NCBI GenBank assembly: GCA_049324875.1
Contig: JBMONC010000084.1
Coordinates: 124,001-188,000 of the forward strand
From: JAWLHU01 sp049324875
GTDB taxonomy: Bacteria; Bacillota; Sulfobacillia; Symbiobacteriales; Symbiobacteriaceae
Length of the DNA stretch: 64,000 nt
Direction: 5' to 3'
The notes below the pieces were generated by a model. It was given only the letters and a program-made list of their open reading frames with translations, searched no databases and was not told the origin of the DNA. Shown here piece by piece: positions 47,717-56,024 of the stretch (position 1 is the first letter of the stretch; every line of letters begins with the position of its first letter). Both the position numbers and the translations under genes were made by a program.

Positions 47717-50149
47717 ATGGCTATGAGACTTTTCGCCTACCGTCGTCCTTTGGCGCTGGCCTTGCTGATGGCGGCCGGGCTGCTGGGTAACTACCTCCGC
47801 CTGCCGTTCTTCTTCGGCATTGACTACCTGTTCGGCAGCATCGCCACCCTGATCATCATCCGGCTCTTTGGCGTGGCATGGGGCACCGTCTCGGCCTTTC
47901 TGATCAGCACCTATACCTACTTCCTCTGGGGCCACTCAGCCGCCCTGGCCATCTTCGTGCTGGAGGCGCTGGTGGTCGGGCTTCTGGCGGCGCGGGCGCC
48001 CCGCACCAGCCTGCTGATCCTGGACGGCGGGTTCTGGGTGCTGCTCGGTATACCGCTGGTCTGGCTCTCCTACAACTCCCTGGTGGGGGTCGATGCGGTC
48101 GGAACCACACTGATCGCCCTGAAGCAGGCCGTGAACGGCTTCTCCAACGCCCTTGTCGCCGTCCTGCTGGTAACGCACCTGCCCCTCCAGCGGTGGCTCC
48201 TGGGCGATGACCAGAAGGAGTTGATCCCGATTCGGGAGACGCTCTTCAACACCCTGGTCGCCTTTTTGATTCTGCCCGCCCTGATTCTGACCGTGCTGGC
48301 CAGCCGGCACGAGGTCTCCGTCATCCGTGCCGAGGTGGAAACCCTGCTGAAGGGCGAGACCACCCACGTGACGGGCAGCCTGGAGCGCTGGTGGAACAAG
48401 CGTCTGGGGGCGTTGGAGGCGCTCGCTGCCACCCGGCAGCCTCTCCAGCCCTCCGCCGCCCTGGATGAGCACGTCCGCTCCATCCTGAGCGCCTCGGTGG
48501 ACTTCCTTAGCCTCTCCCTGGTCACGCCGGAGGGAACTGTGGCTGCGGCCGCCCGGCCCGGCTCAGATCTCCCGGTGGATCTGGAGGCGGTTCGGGCGGC
48601 CCGGGAAAGCCGCATGCCCGTGATCTCCTACCCGTCGTCGGCCACCCCGGCCGTGCTGACCATCAGCCAGCCCATCTGGCGGGAGAACAGGGTCGTGGGC
48701 GTGGCGCAGGGGACGCTGGACCTCACCTTCGTCAGGGAGTTGGTCACGTTCTCCTCCATGCACTATCCGCTCCACCTCTCCGTCCTGACCGCCGGGGGTG
48801 AGGTGGTTGTCACCAGCCGGACGGAACTGACCCCCCTGGCTCCCTTCCGGCAGACCGGTGAGATCATCCACCTGGGGGAGGACCATTACCAGCGCTTCCC
48901 CGAGGACGAAAGCGTCGCGGTCAACCGCTGGCGCGATGCCCACGAGGTGATGGAGGCTGCCATTTCCGGCGGGAGCGGGTGGCGCCTGGTGGCAGAGGTG
49001 CCGCTGGCCCCCTTCCGCATCCGGCTGTACAGGGTCTATATCGAGCGGCTGATGCTGGTGGGCGGGCTGACCTTCCTCGCCCTGTTCCTATCCAACCTGA
49101 TAAGCCGTTGGGTGACCCGTCCGCTGGTGGAGTTGACCACCCTTGCCCGCTACCTTCCCCAGCGGCTCCAGGGGGGCGAGGAGATCACCTGGCCGTCCAG
49201 CCCGATCATCGAGATGAACTCCCTGGCGACCGACATCCGCCGGATGGCCACCACCCTGCGGGAGTTGCTGGATGAGATCGGACGGGAGAGCAAACAGCAG
49301 CGAGCGCTGATCTCCGCGGCGATCGAGGCCACCGATGTGCCGGTGATCATCACCGACAGTGCGGAGCGGATCGTATACGTCAACCCGCCCTTCCTGCAGG
49401 AGTATGGCTATACGCCCGACGAGATCCTGGGACGGCGCCCTGCCTTCCTGCAGGGACCGCTCTCCGACCAGCGGGCGCTTGAGCAGGTGCGGCAGGCGGT
49501 CCGCCTCGGTCAGCGCATCACGGTCCGCCTCGTCAACTACCGGAAGGATGGGAGCGCGGTCCCAACCGAGTTGATACTCTCGCCGCTGAAGGACGATGAG
49601 GGGCGGGTCACCCACTTCGTGGGCATTCAGCGGAGTCTCGCCGAGGCGGGGCTGGGCACGGGCCGGTGGGAGGTGGAACCGGCCGTTCCCGACCAGCGGG
49701 CGGCCCTGACTCCCGGAGGAGCCCTTGTCCTGCGCTCGTCTGAGCCCACAGCACCTCCGAGCGGTCACATTCTGCTCCTGGTTGACCCCAGCGCTGCGGA
49801 ACGGGCGAAGGCTGCGCTTCAGGCAGCAGGCTTTCAGGCAGCAGGCTTTCAGGCAGAGGTTGTCACCCACCCGGATCAGGCCTGGGATGCGCTCACAGCG
49901 GCCCCCTACGAGGCCGTCCTGCTGGATCAGGCCCTCGCAGGCGGCGGGGAGGAGTTCGCCCAGGAGCTGCGTCAGTCGCTCCGCTTCAACCACCTGCCCG
50001 TGGTGCTCCTGAACACGGGAACCGAGGCGTGCGGCGTCACCCCCGAGGTGCTTCAGCGGCTCAGGGAGAGCCTGTCCTGCGGTACAGTGGTCAGCGCCTC
50101 CAGGAGTTCCGCCTCTCGCTCCGGCGAGAGCCCGACGCGCCAGGTGTAG
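47717..50149 (+). CDS. Membrane Cache-HAMP-PAS sensor with degenerate receiver, no output domain
   Basis: 810 residues. Five or so N-terminal hydrophobic helices (residues 10-170), a periplasmic sensing loop with Cache-like DISVD...LSLVTPEG and LDLTFVRELV, then a helix and HAMP (SNLISRWVTRPLVELTTL). A PAS domain (VPVIITDSAERIVYVNPPFLQEYGYTPDEILGR) with a PAC motif (LILSPLKDDEGRVTHFVGIQR) follows. The last 120 residues look like a receiver (ILLLVDPSAAERAK; AVLLDQAL) without the conserved Lys. There is no kinase, GGDEF, EAL or methyl-accepting module. ATG 47717 has AGAGGGGA upstream. The 3' end overlaps a gene remnant on the other strand, suggesting that the original C-terminus may be lost. Confidence 0.85.
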   Translation: MAMRLFAYRRPLALALLMAAGLLGNYLRLPFFFGIDYLFGSIATLIIIRLFGVAWGTVSAFLISTYTYFLWGHSAALAIFVLEALVVGLLAARAPRTSLLILDGGFWVLLGIPLVWLSYNSLVGVDAVGTTLIALKQAVNGFSNALVAVLLVTHLPLQRWLLGDDQKELIPIRETLFNTLVAFLILPALILTVLASRHEVSVIRAEVETLLKGETTHVTGSLERWWNKRLGALEALAATRQPLQPSAALDEHVRSILSASVDFLSLSLVTPEGTVAAAARPGSDLPVDLEAVRAARESRMPVISYPSSATPAVLTISQPIWRENRVVGVAQGTLDLTFVRELVTFSSMHYPLHLSVLTAGGEVVVTSRTELTPLAPFRQTGEIIHLGEDHYQRFPEDESVAVNRWRDAHEVMEAAISGGSGWRLVAEVPLAPFRIRLYRVYIERLMLVGGLTFLALFLSNLISRWVTRPLVELTTLARYLPQRLQGGEEITWPSSPIIEMNSLATDIRRMATTLRELLDEIGRESKQQRALISAAIEATDVPVIITDSAERIVYVNPPFLQEYGYTPDEILGRRPAFLQGPLSDQRALEQVRQAVRLGQRITVRLVNYRKDGSAVPTELILSPLKDDEGRVTHFVGIQRSLAEAGLGTGRWEVEPAVPDQRAALTPGGALVLRSSEPTAPPSGHILLLVDPSAAERAKAALQAAGFQAAGFQAEVVTHPDQAWDALTAAPYEAVLLDQALAGGGEEFAQELRQSLRFNHLPVVLLNTGTEACGVTPEVLQRLRESLSCGTVVSASRSSASRSGESPTRQV
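49821..49856 (+). repeat. 15-base tandem duplication
   Basis: AGGCAGCAGGCTTTC occurs twice in tandem, plus the first 6 bases of a third copy, inside the sensor gene, giving the repeated QAAGF residues. It falls in the degenerate receiver region. Confidence 0.85.
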
Positions 50150-50397
50150 CGCGCCTGCGAGGCCATGCGAACGATGCGGGGCTGAAACCCGCTGGTGTCG
50201 ATGGCGGCGTCCCAGCGCCGCCCCTGGAGCGGGGAGAGGTCGACAGAGCGGTCGCCACGGATCTTCTCCACATCGGGAAAGAGCTCGGGGTTGGTCTGCC
50301 CCCGGTTGAACAGGGTGACCTCGTGCCCCGCAGCCAGCGCCTCCTCCACCAGGGTGCGACCCAGGAAGGTGGTCCCGCCCAGGAACAGCAGCTTCAT
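50053..50397 (-). pseudogene. NAD-dependent epimerase/dehydratase remnant with internal deletion
   Basis: About 114 codons. The N-terminal part is a good Rossmann start (MKLLFLGGTTFLGRTLVEEALAAGH, FNRGQTNPELF, then RRWDAAIDTSGFQPRIVR). It then joins directly to YTWRVGLSPEREAELLEAL, which is the extreme C-terminal motif of the same family, so about 200 residues are missing with the frame kept. ATG 50397 has GGGAGG nine bases upstream. Lacks the YxxxK active site and cannot be a working enzyme. Its last 97 bases overlap the sensor gene on the opposite strand. Confidence 0.75.
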
Positions 50398-50509
50398 GAT
50401 CGGCATCCTCCCTCCTCTGACCTGACTGCGGTCAGTGTAGCGCAGGGAGGGCAGCGGGGCGTCTCATCAGAGCCTATCGCAGTCTCAACCGCAGTCTCAC
50501 CAACCAAAC

Positions 50510-50551
50510 AGGACCCGCCATGCCGGCCTGGTGCTCGGCGTGGCGGGTCCT
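50510..50551 (-). terminator. Terminator of the PAP2 gene
   Basis: 16-position stem, AGGACCCGCCATGCCG with CGGCGTGGCGGGTCCT (one mismatch), and a 10-base loop; the minus-strand tail is T-rich (GTTTGG). Confidence 0.7.
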
Positions 50552-50564
50552 TGCAGATGGGGGG

Positions 50565-51380
50565 TCAGGGGTTGGTCCGGAGCCGGCCCTCCGCCCCAGC
50601 GGGGCTGGGCATGGTGAGGTAGCCCGAGGCAAAGAGGGCCAGGACCGACCCGAAGATCATGTCGAGCACCCAGTGGACGCCCAGGTAGAGGGTGCTCAGC
50701 ATCACCAAGCCGGCGGCCACGCTCAGAACGATGGCCAGCCGCCGGTACCCGTGCCGCCAGGCGACCAGGGCGTAGGTCAGGGCCAGGGAGGTGTGGAGGC
50801 TGGGGAAGCAGTTGTCCAGGTCGCTGTGGGGCCTGACCACCTGTTCGAAGCCCGGGAAGATCTTGGGGATGAGGAACTGGACGCCCTTCCCCCCGGCCCA
50901 GGCCTCATTGACAGGAAACCAGAAGTAGAACGGCAAGGCGACCAGGTAGTTGACCCAGTAGCTGATCACATGGTTCTTCAGGGCTGCGAGGTCCCGCTGG
51001 GCCGCATAGAAGATCATCGAGCCGAGCATCAGCATGGTGAAGAGGATCACGTAGACAAAGGTCAGCAGGTGGGTGAGCGGGGGCCACTCCAGCCGCTGGA
51101 GCAGGAGCAGGAACTCGGTGCCGACCTGGGAGACCGCCGCCGTAAAGTCCCAGGTGACGGTCTGGGAGAGGCGCGTCTCCAGGCGCACCTGCAGCAGGTT
51201 GACAGCCACCATCGCATAGGCGAGGGCCACCAGTCCCATGGCGCGGTGCTCGGCAAAGACATAGCGGATCGCATGCCAGAGCACGATCAGCGGGTTTCGC
51301 CGGGTGGCGAGCCATAGGAGGACAAGCAGCGAAGAGACAGACGCTGCGGCCATCGTCAGGTGAGAGGAATAGATCCACAT
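50565..51380 (-). CDS. PAP2-superfamily membrane phosphatase-like protein
   Basis: 271 residues with about six helices. The PAP2 motifs are NCFPSLHTSLAL and LYLGVHWVLDMIFGS, the catalytic His region, as in inositol-phosphoryl-transferase/Aur1-type members; the KXXXXXXRP motif of classical PAP2 is represented only by VRPHSDLDN. Likely acts on a lipid phosphate or transfers a head group. Start ATG 51380 is chosen at the first helix (AGGG four bases upstream); a longer TTG-started frame from 51431 is possible. Confidence 0.85.
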   Translation of the reverse strand: MWIYSSHLTMAAASVSSLLVLLWLATRRNPLIVLWHAIRYVFAEHRAMGLVALAYAMVAVNLLQVRLETRLSQTVTWDFTAAVSQVGTEFLLLLQRLEWPPLTHLLTFVYVILFTMLMLGSMIFYAAQRDLAALKNHVISYWVNYLVALPFYFWFPVNEAWAGGKGVQFLIPKIFPGFEQVVRPHSDLDNCFPSLHTSLALTYALVAWRHGYRRLAIVLSVAAGLVMLSTLYLGVHWVLDMIFGSVLALFASGYLTMPSPAGAEGRLRTNP

Positions 51381-51517
51381 GATCCCTATCGAACCTCCGG
51401 TCAAGTCGTTCTGCAAGATATGACGAAGCAACCTCGCCTTTTACTTCACAGAATCCTCATCACGGAATGTTCCGATAATACTCGGTGAAGCATTAGGATT
51501 CCTCCTCCATAGATGAC

Positions 51518-51558
51518 AAAAAGCCCTGCATGGGTTCGTTCCCACGCAGGGCCTTTTT
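51518..51558 (-). terminator. Terminator at the end of the hem operon
   Basis: AAAAAGCCCTGC...GCAGGGCCTTTTT with a nested TGGG/CCCA stem and 6-base loop; A and T runs on both sides make it bidirectional. It ends the minus-strand hem transcript. Confidence 0.9.
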
Positions 51559-51576
51559 ATGGCAGAAACCGTCGTC

Positions 51577-52992
51577 TTACGCCTCCCAGCCCAGGTGCTT
51601 TGCGGCCTTCTCCGCCGCCTGGCTGCCCTCCCGGACGCAGTCCGGCAGGCCTACGCCGCGGAAGGCAGCGCCCGCCACGTAGAGGCCGGGGGTTTGCTGC
51701 ATCAGCCGCTCCACCCGGTCCATCCGGTCCAGGTGGCCCACCCGGTACTGGGGCATCGCCCGCGGCCATTTGAAGACCCGGGTGAAGAAGGGCTCCGCCT
51801 TCAACCCCATGATCTGCTCCAGCTCCTTGCGGGCGTGGCCGATGATCACCTCGTCAGGCTCCCGGGTCCAGTCCTTCGCCTCGTTGCCCCGCCCGATGAA
51901 GCAGCGGATCAGCACCTTGTCCTCCGGGGTGGCATGGGGCCACTTGGAGGAGACCCAGGTGCAGGCGGTGACCACGGTCGGCTCACGGGCCGGCACCAGG
52001 AAGCCGGAAGCGTTGAGCGGGTGGTCTACCTCCTTCCGGTGGAAGGCCATGGCCGCCACCACCGAGTTGTGGTAGGGAATGGCGTTCAGCTCGCTCGCCA
52101 CCTCGGGGAGGTACTCCTTGACCAGCGAGGCGGCCACGTAGGCCGGCAGGGCGAGCACCACCGCCTCGGCCTCGATCCGCTCGCCGTTGTCCAGCCCGGC
52201 CACATAGCCCTTCCCCTCCGGCCCCCGCACCAGCCCGGTCAGGCTGACGCCGGTCAGGAAGCGGACCTGGCCCTCCATCCGACTGATCAACTCATTGACT
52301 AATCGGTTGAGACCGCCCTTGACGGTGACGAAGGCCGAGCCGGTGGGGCCCTTCGGCTTGTTCTCCTTGTTCCGCCAACCCTGCAGCAGCAGGGAGCCAC
52401 CCTCCCGCTCCATCTGCAGGAAGCGGGGGAAGGTGGCCTTCATGGAGACGGCGCCGAAGTCGCCGCCGTAGATGCCGCCCATCAGCGGTCCGGCCACGTT
52501 CTCCAGCACCTCCTGCCCAAAGCGGCGGCCCACGAAGGAGCCGATCGATTCATCCTCGTCGGTCTTGCGGATGGGCATGAAGGGCTCCAGGCCGGCCCGG
52601 AGCTTGCCCCAGGGGGAGAGCAGGCGGGTCTTGAGGAACGGCCAGACCTCGGTCGGGATCATGATCTGCATCCCGACCGGGAGCGACTCCAGCCGCCCGT
52701 TGTGCATGATGTAGGTGGTGCGGATGTTCGGGTTGGTGCCGACCGTCTCCAGCCCCAGCTCCTTGGCCAGCTGAACCGCCCAGGGCTTGTAGGCGATGAC
52801 CGAGTCGGGCCCCTCCTCGACGATCATCCCGTCGACCACCTGGGTCTGGGTCTTGCCGCCCAGCCGCTTCTCCTTCTCGACGAGGATGATCTGCGGGCTC
52901 CGGCCCGCTGCCTTCGCCCTCTTGAGGATGTTCCAGGCGGCGGAAAGGCCTGTGATCCCCCCACCCGCAATCAGGATCGTTTCCTGCGGCAT
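51577..52992 (-). CDS. hemY: Protoporphyrinogen/coproporphyrinogen oxidase (HemY)
   Basis: FAD-dependent oxidase, 471 residues. FAD-binding GGGITGLSAAWNI near the N-terminus, KRLGGKTQT, and the C-terminal GLYVAGAAFRGVGLPDCV typical of HemY/HemG. In Firmicutes this enzyme oxidises coproporphyrinogen III (CgoX). ATG 52992 has GGGGGAG five bases upstream and follows the hemH stop within three bases (a GTG six bases earlier would overlap it). Third gene of the hemE-hemH-hemY operon. Confidence 0.95.
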   Translation of the reverse strand: MPQETILIAGGGITGLSAAWNILKRAKAAGRSPQIILVEKEKRLGGKTQTQVVDGMIVEEGPDSVIAYKPWAVQLAKELGLETVGTNPNIRTTYIMHNGRLESLPVGMQIMIPTEVWPFLKTRLLSPWGKLRAGLEPFMPIRKTDEDESIGSFVGRRFGQEVLENVAGPLMGGIYGGDFGAVSMKATFPRFLQMEREGGSLLLQGWRNKENKPKGPTGSAFVTVKGGLNRLVNELISRMEGQVRFLTGVSLTGLVRGPEGKGYVAGLDNGERIEAEAVVLALPAYVAASLVKEYLPEVASELNAIPYHNSVVAAMAFHRKEVDHPLNASGFLVPAREPTVVTACTWVSSKWPHATPEDKVLIRCFIGRGNEAKDWTREPDEVIIGHARKELEQIMGLKAEPFFTRVFKWPRAMPQYRVGHLDRMDRVERLMQQTPGLYVAGAAFRGVGLPDCVREGSQAAEKAAKHLGWEA

Positions 52993-52994
52993 GG

Positions 52995-53921
52995 TCACTC
53001 CCCCTTGGCAGCCCGGCGCACCGCCTTCGCGAGCGCCCGCGCCAGGAGCGGGTGGTCGTTCAGCATGCGGGTCCGCTCAAAGTGGATGCCCAGCTGCTCC
53101 GCCGTCTGCTGCATCTCGATATCCAGGTCGTAGAGGACCTCCAGGTGGTCCGAGATGAAGCCGACCGAGGAGACGATCACCGACTTGACGCCCTGCTCCG
53201 CCAGCTCGGCCACCTTGTCCCGCACATCGGGCCCCAGCCAGGGCTCGGGGGTCCGGCCGGCCGACTGGTAGGCGTAGTGGACCTTGTTAATGCCGCAGGC
53301 CGCCGCCACCGCCGCCCCGATCTCCTGCAGGTGCTGCGGGTAGGGGTCGTTCCAGGTGAGGATCCGCTCCGGCAGGGAGTGGCAGGTGAAGATCACATCG
53401 GGCTGGCCCTCGGGGAACTTGGCGAGCGCCTCCCGCATCACCTCCACCTCGGCGGCGATGAAGTCGGGCTCCAGGTGCCAGGAGAAGACCTGGGCCATCT
53501 GGAAGGGCTCGGGCAGCTCGGCCAGCGCCTTGTTCACCTGGTCGAAGTAGGAGCCGGAGGACATCTTGGAGCCCTGCGGGGCCAGCACGATCCCCACCGA
53601 CCGCTCAATGCCGTCGGCGGCCATCTGTTTGACCACATCGGGAATCCAGGGCTCCCAGTGCTTGTTGGCAAAGTAGAGCCGCCAGTCGGTCTCGGGATCC
53701 TGCTCCCGCAGCTCCCGCAGGACGCTCTCGGCCTGGGCCCGGGAGATCTGGTTCAGGTTGGAGAGACCGCCGATGGCTTCGTACCGCTGGGTCAGCTCCT
53801 CCAGCAGCTCGGGCGTGGGGGGCTTCCCCCGGCGGATGTGGGTGTAGTACGGCAGGATCTCCTCCTTCTTATTGGGAGTGCCGTACGCCATCACGAGAAC
53901 GCCAACCACGGGCTTGGTCAT
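52995..53921 (-). CDS. hemH: Ferrochelatase (coproporphyrin ferrochelatase)
   Basis: 308 residues. The conserved metal-site regions VMAYGTPNKKEEILPYYTHIRRG, FTCHSLPERIL (His), and the EQGVKSVIVSSVGFISDHLEVLYDLD segment are clear. It lacks a C-terminal [2Fe-2S] cluster cysteine set. In the coproporphyrin-dependent pathway it inserts iron into coproporphyrin III. Operon position between hemE and hemY with a 6-base gap. Confidence 0.96.
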   Translation of the reverse strand: MTKPVVGVLVMAYGTPNKKEEILPYYTHIRRGKPPTPELLEELTQRYEAIGGLSNLNQISRAQAESVLRELREQDPETDWRLYFANKHWEPWIPDVVKQMAADGIERSVGIVLAPQGSKMSSGSYFDQVNKALAELPEPFQMAQVFSWHLEPDFIAAEVEVMREALAKFPEGQPDVIFTCHSLPERILTWNDPYPQHLQEIGAAVAAACGINKVHYAYQSAGRTPEPWLGPDVRDKVAELAEQGVKSVIVSSVGFISDHLEVLYDLDIEMQQTAEQLGIHFERTRMLNDHPLLARALAKAVRRAAKGE

Positions 53922-53927
53922 CGCAGG

Positions 53928-54962
53928 TTACCCCTCCTTGTGGTCGTAGCTGTGCACGATCTCCGCCACCCGCTTCAGGGCGTCAACCGACATGGACGGC
54001 ATGATGCCGTGGCCGAGGTTGAAGATGTGGCCGGGACGGCCCTCGGTGCGGCGAAGGACATCCTTCACCTTGGCTTCCAGGATATCGCTGGGGGCGAAGA
54101 CCGCCACCGGGTCCAGGTTGCCCTGGACGGCGAAGTCGGGGCCGATCCGATCCCAGGCCTTGTCGAGCTCCTCGTGCCAGTCCACGCCCATCACATCGGG
54201 CCGGATCTCGGACATCGAGGTGAGCAGGTGGCCGGTGTTGACGCCGAAGTAGATCAGCGGGGCGCCCGTGGCCCGGACTGCCTCGGTGATCCGGTACATG
54301 TGCGGCCGGACATAGGTCTCGTAGTCGGCCCGGGTCAGGTTGCCGACCCAGGAGTCGAAGAGCTGGACCAGCTGGCAGCCGGCCTTCACCTGGTCCACCA
54401 GGTAGGTGGCGACCATCTCGGAGAGCTTGCCCATCAGGGCGTGCCAGACCTCCGGCTGGGCGTACATCAGGGTCTTGACCTTCCGGTAGTCCTTGGTCGG
54501 CCGCCCCTCCACCATGTAGGAGGCGAGGGTGAAGGGCGCTCCGGCGAAGCCGATCAGCGGCACCTCCAGCTCCCGCACCAGCATCCGGATCGTCTCCAGG
54601 ACGTAGGGGACCGCCTCCTCGGCCACGAAGGGGGGCATCGCCTCCACCTGCTTCATGGTGTTGATCGGCTGGTCGAAGACGGGGCCCACGTTCTCCACGA
54701 TGTCGACCCCGAGCCCCATGCCCCGGAGGGGGGTCATGATGTCGGAGAAGAGGATGGCGGCATCCACGTTCAGCTGCTTGACGGGCAGAATCGTGACCTC
54801 GGTGCAGACCTCCGGATGCTCACAGATCTCCATGAGCGTGTACTTCTCGCGGATCGCCCGGTACTCAGGCTGATAGCGTCCCGCCTGGCGCATGAACCAG
54901 ACGGGAACCTGGTCCACGGGCTGGCGGCGGGCGGCGCGGAGAATGCGGTCATTCTTGAGCAT
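53928..54962 (-). CDS. hemE: Uroporphyrinogen decarboxylase
   Basis: 344 residues. The N-terminal signature PVWFMRQAGRYQPEYR and SDIMTPLRGMGLGVD are intact, as are GFAGAPFTLASYMVEG and VDWHEEL. Decarboxylates uroporphyrinogen III to coproporphyrinogen III. First gene of the hem operon; ATG 54962 has a purine-rich AAAGGAG ribosome-binding site. Upstream lies an extended -10 element. Confidence 0.97.
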   Translation of the reverse strand: MLKNDRILRAARRQPVDQVPVWFMRQAGRYQPEYRAIREKYTLMEICEHPEVCTEVTILPVKQLNVDAAILFSDIMTPLRGMGLGVDIVENVGPVFDQPINTMKQVEAMPPFVAEEAVPYVLETIRMLVRELEVPLIGFAGAPFTLASYMVEGRPTKDYRKVKTLMYAQPEVWHALMGKLSEMVATYLVDQVKAGCQLVQLFDSWVGNLTRADYETYVRPHMYRITEAVRATGAPLIYFGVNTGHLLTSMSEIRPDVMGVDWHEELDKAWDRIGPDFAVQGNLDPVAVFAPSDILEAKVKDVLRRTEGRPGHIFNLGHGIMPSMSVDALKRVAEIVHSYDHKEG

Positions 54963-55024
54963 GCGGTAGTCACGGCTCCTTTCGGGTAGACCCTGCCGGG
55001 CATGGTGCGGGCATTCTCATTTAG

Positions 55025-55033
55025 TTTATACCA
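55025..55033 (-). promoter_or_regulatory. Possible extended -10 promoter of the hem operon
   Basis: On the minus strand TGGTATAAA (TGn-TATAAA) 63 bases before hemE. No good -35 hexamer is seen, so an extended -10 promoter is likely. Confidence 0.4.
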
Positions 55034-55133
55034 ACCTTCCGGGCATCGCATATAGGGCATCAGCAGGAGCCGCAGGCCCAACAGACTAATTAAACATCTG
55101 GGAGCATCTATCTAGTCTCAGGGGGTGCATTGG

Positions 55134-55967
55134 ATGGGAAAGGTCCTGGAGGGCCGGGTCGCCCTGATTACGGGGGCGAGCCGCGGCATCGGCAGGGCGC
55201 TGGCGATCCGCCTCGCGCAGGAGGGCGCCGACGTGGTGGTGGCCGCCAAGAGCGAGCAGTCCACCGAAAAGCTGCCCGGTTCCATCTACGAGACGGCTGA
55301 TGAGGTCCGGGCGCTGGGGCGCCGGGCGCTGCCGGTCAAGGTGGACGTGCGGGTTGAGGAAGAGATCGCCGCGATGGTGGAGCAGGCGGTGGCCGAGTTC
55401 GGGCGGATCGACATCCTGATCAACAACGCCGGCGCCCTTTGGTGGAAGCCGGTGCTGGAGACCCCGGGGAAGCGGTTCGACCTGCTGATGGGCGTCAACG
55501 TGCGGGCCTCCTACCTTTGTGCCTACTACGTGCTGCCCCACATGGTCCGGCAGAAATGGGGCCACATCATCACCATGGCGCCGCCCATCTCCACCACGGC
55601 CAACCCCGGCATGGTGGCCTACATGATCGCCAAGATGGGCATGGCCCGGCTGGCCATCGGGATCGCCGAGGAGCACCGGCAGGACAACATCGCCTCCAAC
55701 TCGCTCTGGCCGGTCACGCCGATCGAGACGGCGGCGGTGGTCAACAACCACCTCGGGGAGCGGGAGCAGTGGCGGACCCCTGAGATCATGTGCGATGCGG
55801 TGATGGCGATCCTCTCCCAGGAGCCCTCCCGGTGCACGGGGCGGCAGTTGCTGGACGAGGAGATCCTGCGGGAGGCCGGGGTGACCGACTTCGACCGGTA
55901 CTGGTGCGAAGGAAAGCCCCCGGAGCATCCGCTTTACATCGACGGCCGGGACGGAAAGGGCTGGTAG
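55134..55967 (+). CDS. Short-chain dehydrogenase (HSDL2/AtuB-like)
   Basis: 277 residues. Rossmann loop TGASRGIGRALA, NNAG, and active-site YMIAKMGMARL, where YxxxK is Y-M-I-A-K; the usual catalytic Ser is replaced by the ITMAPPIS region seen in HSDL2-like members. Family members act on branched or long-chain acyl or alcohol substrates, so the substrate is uncertain. ATG 55134 has GGGGGTG seven bases upstream (GTG 55125 also open). Divergent from hemE. Confidence 0.88.
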   Translation: MGKVLEGRVALITGASRGIGRALAIRLAQEGADVVVAAKSEQSTEKLPGSIYETADEVRALGRRALPVKVDVRVEEEIAAMVEQAVAEFGRIDILINNAGALWWKPVLETPGKRFDLLMGVNVRASYLCAYYVLPHMVRQKWGHIITMAPPISTTANPGMVAYMIAKMGMARLAIGIAEEHRQDNIASNSLWPVTPIETAAVVNNHLGEREQWRTPEIMCDAVMAILSQEPSRCTGRQLLDEEILREAGVTDFDRYWCEGKPPEHPLYIDGRDGKGW

Positions 55968-55976
55968 GAGCAGAGA

Positions 55977-56024
55977 TTCGGGCGGTACCACAGGCCGGGA
56001 ACGGCCCGCTGGCTACCGCCCGAA
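55977..56024. terminator. Inverted repeat between convergent genes
   Basis: 11-bp perfect arms TTCGGGCGGTA (55977-55987) and TACCGCCCGAA (56014-56024) with an inner GGCC/GGCC hairpin. It overlaps the stop codon of the channel gene. No T tract. Confidence 0.45.
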
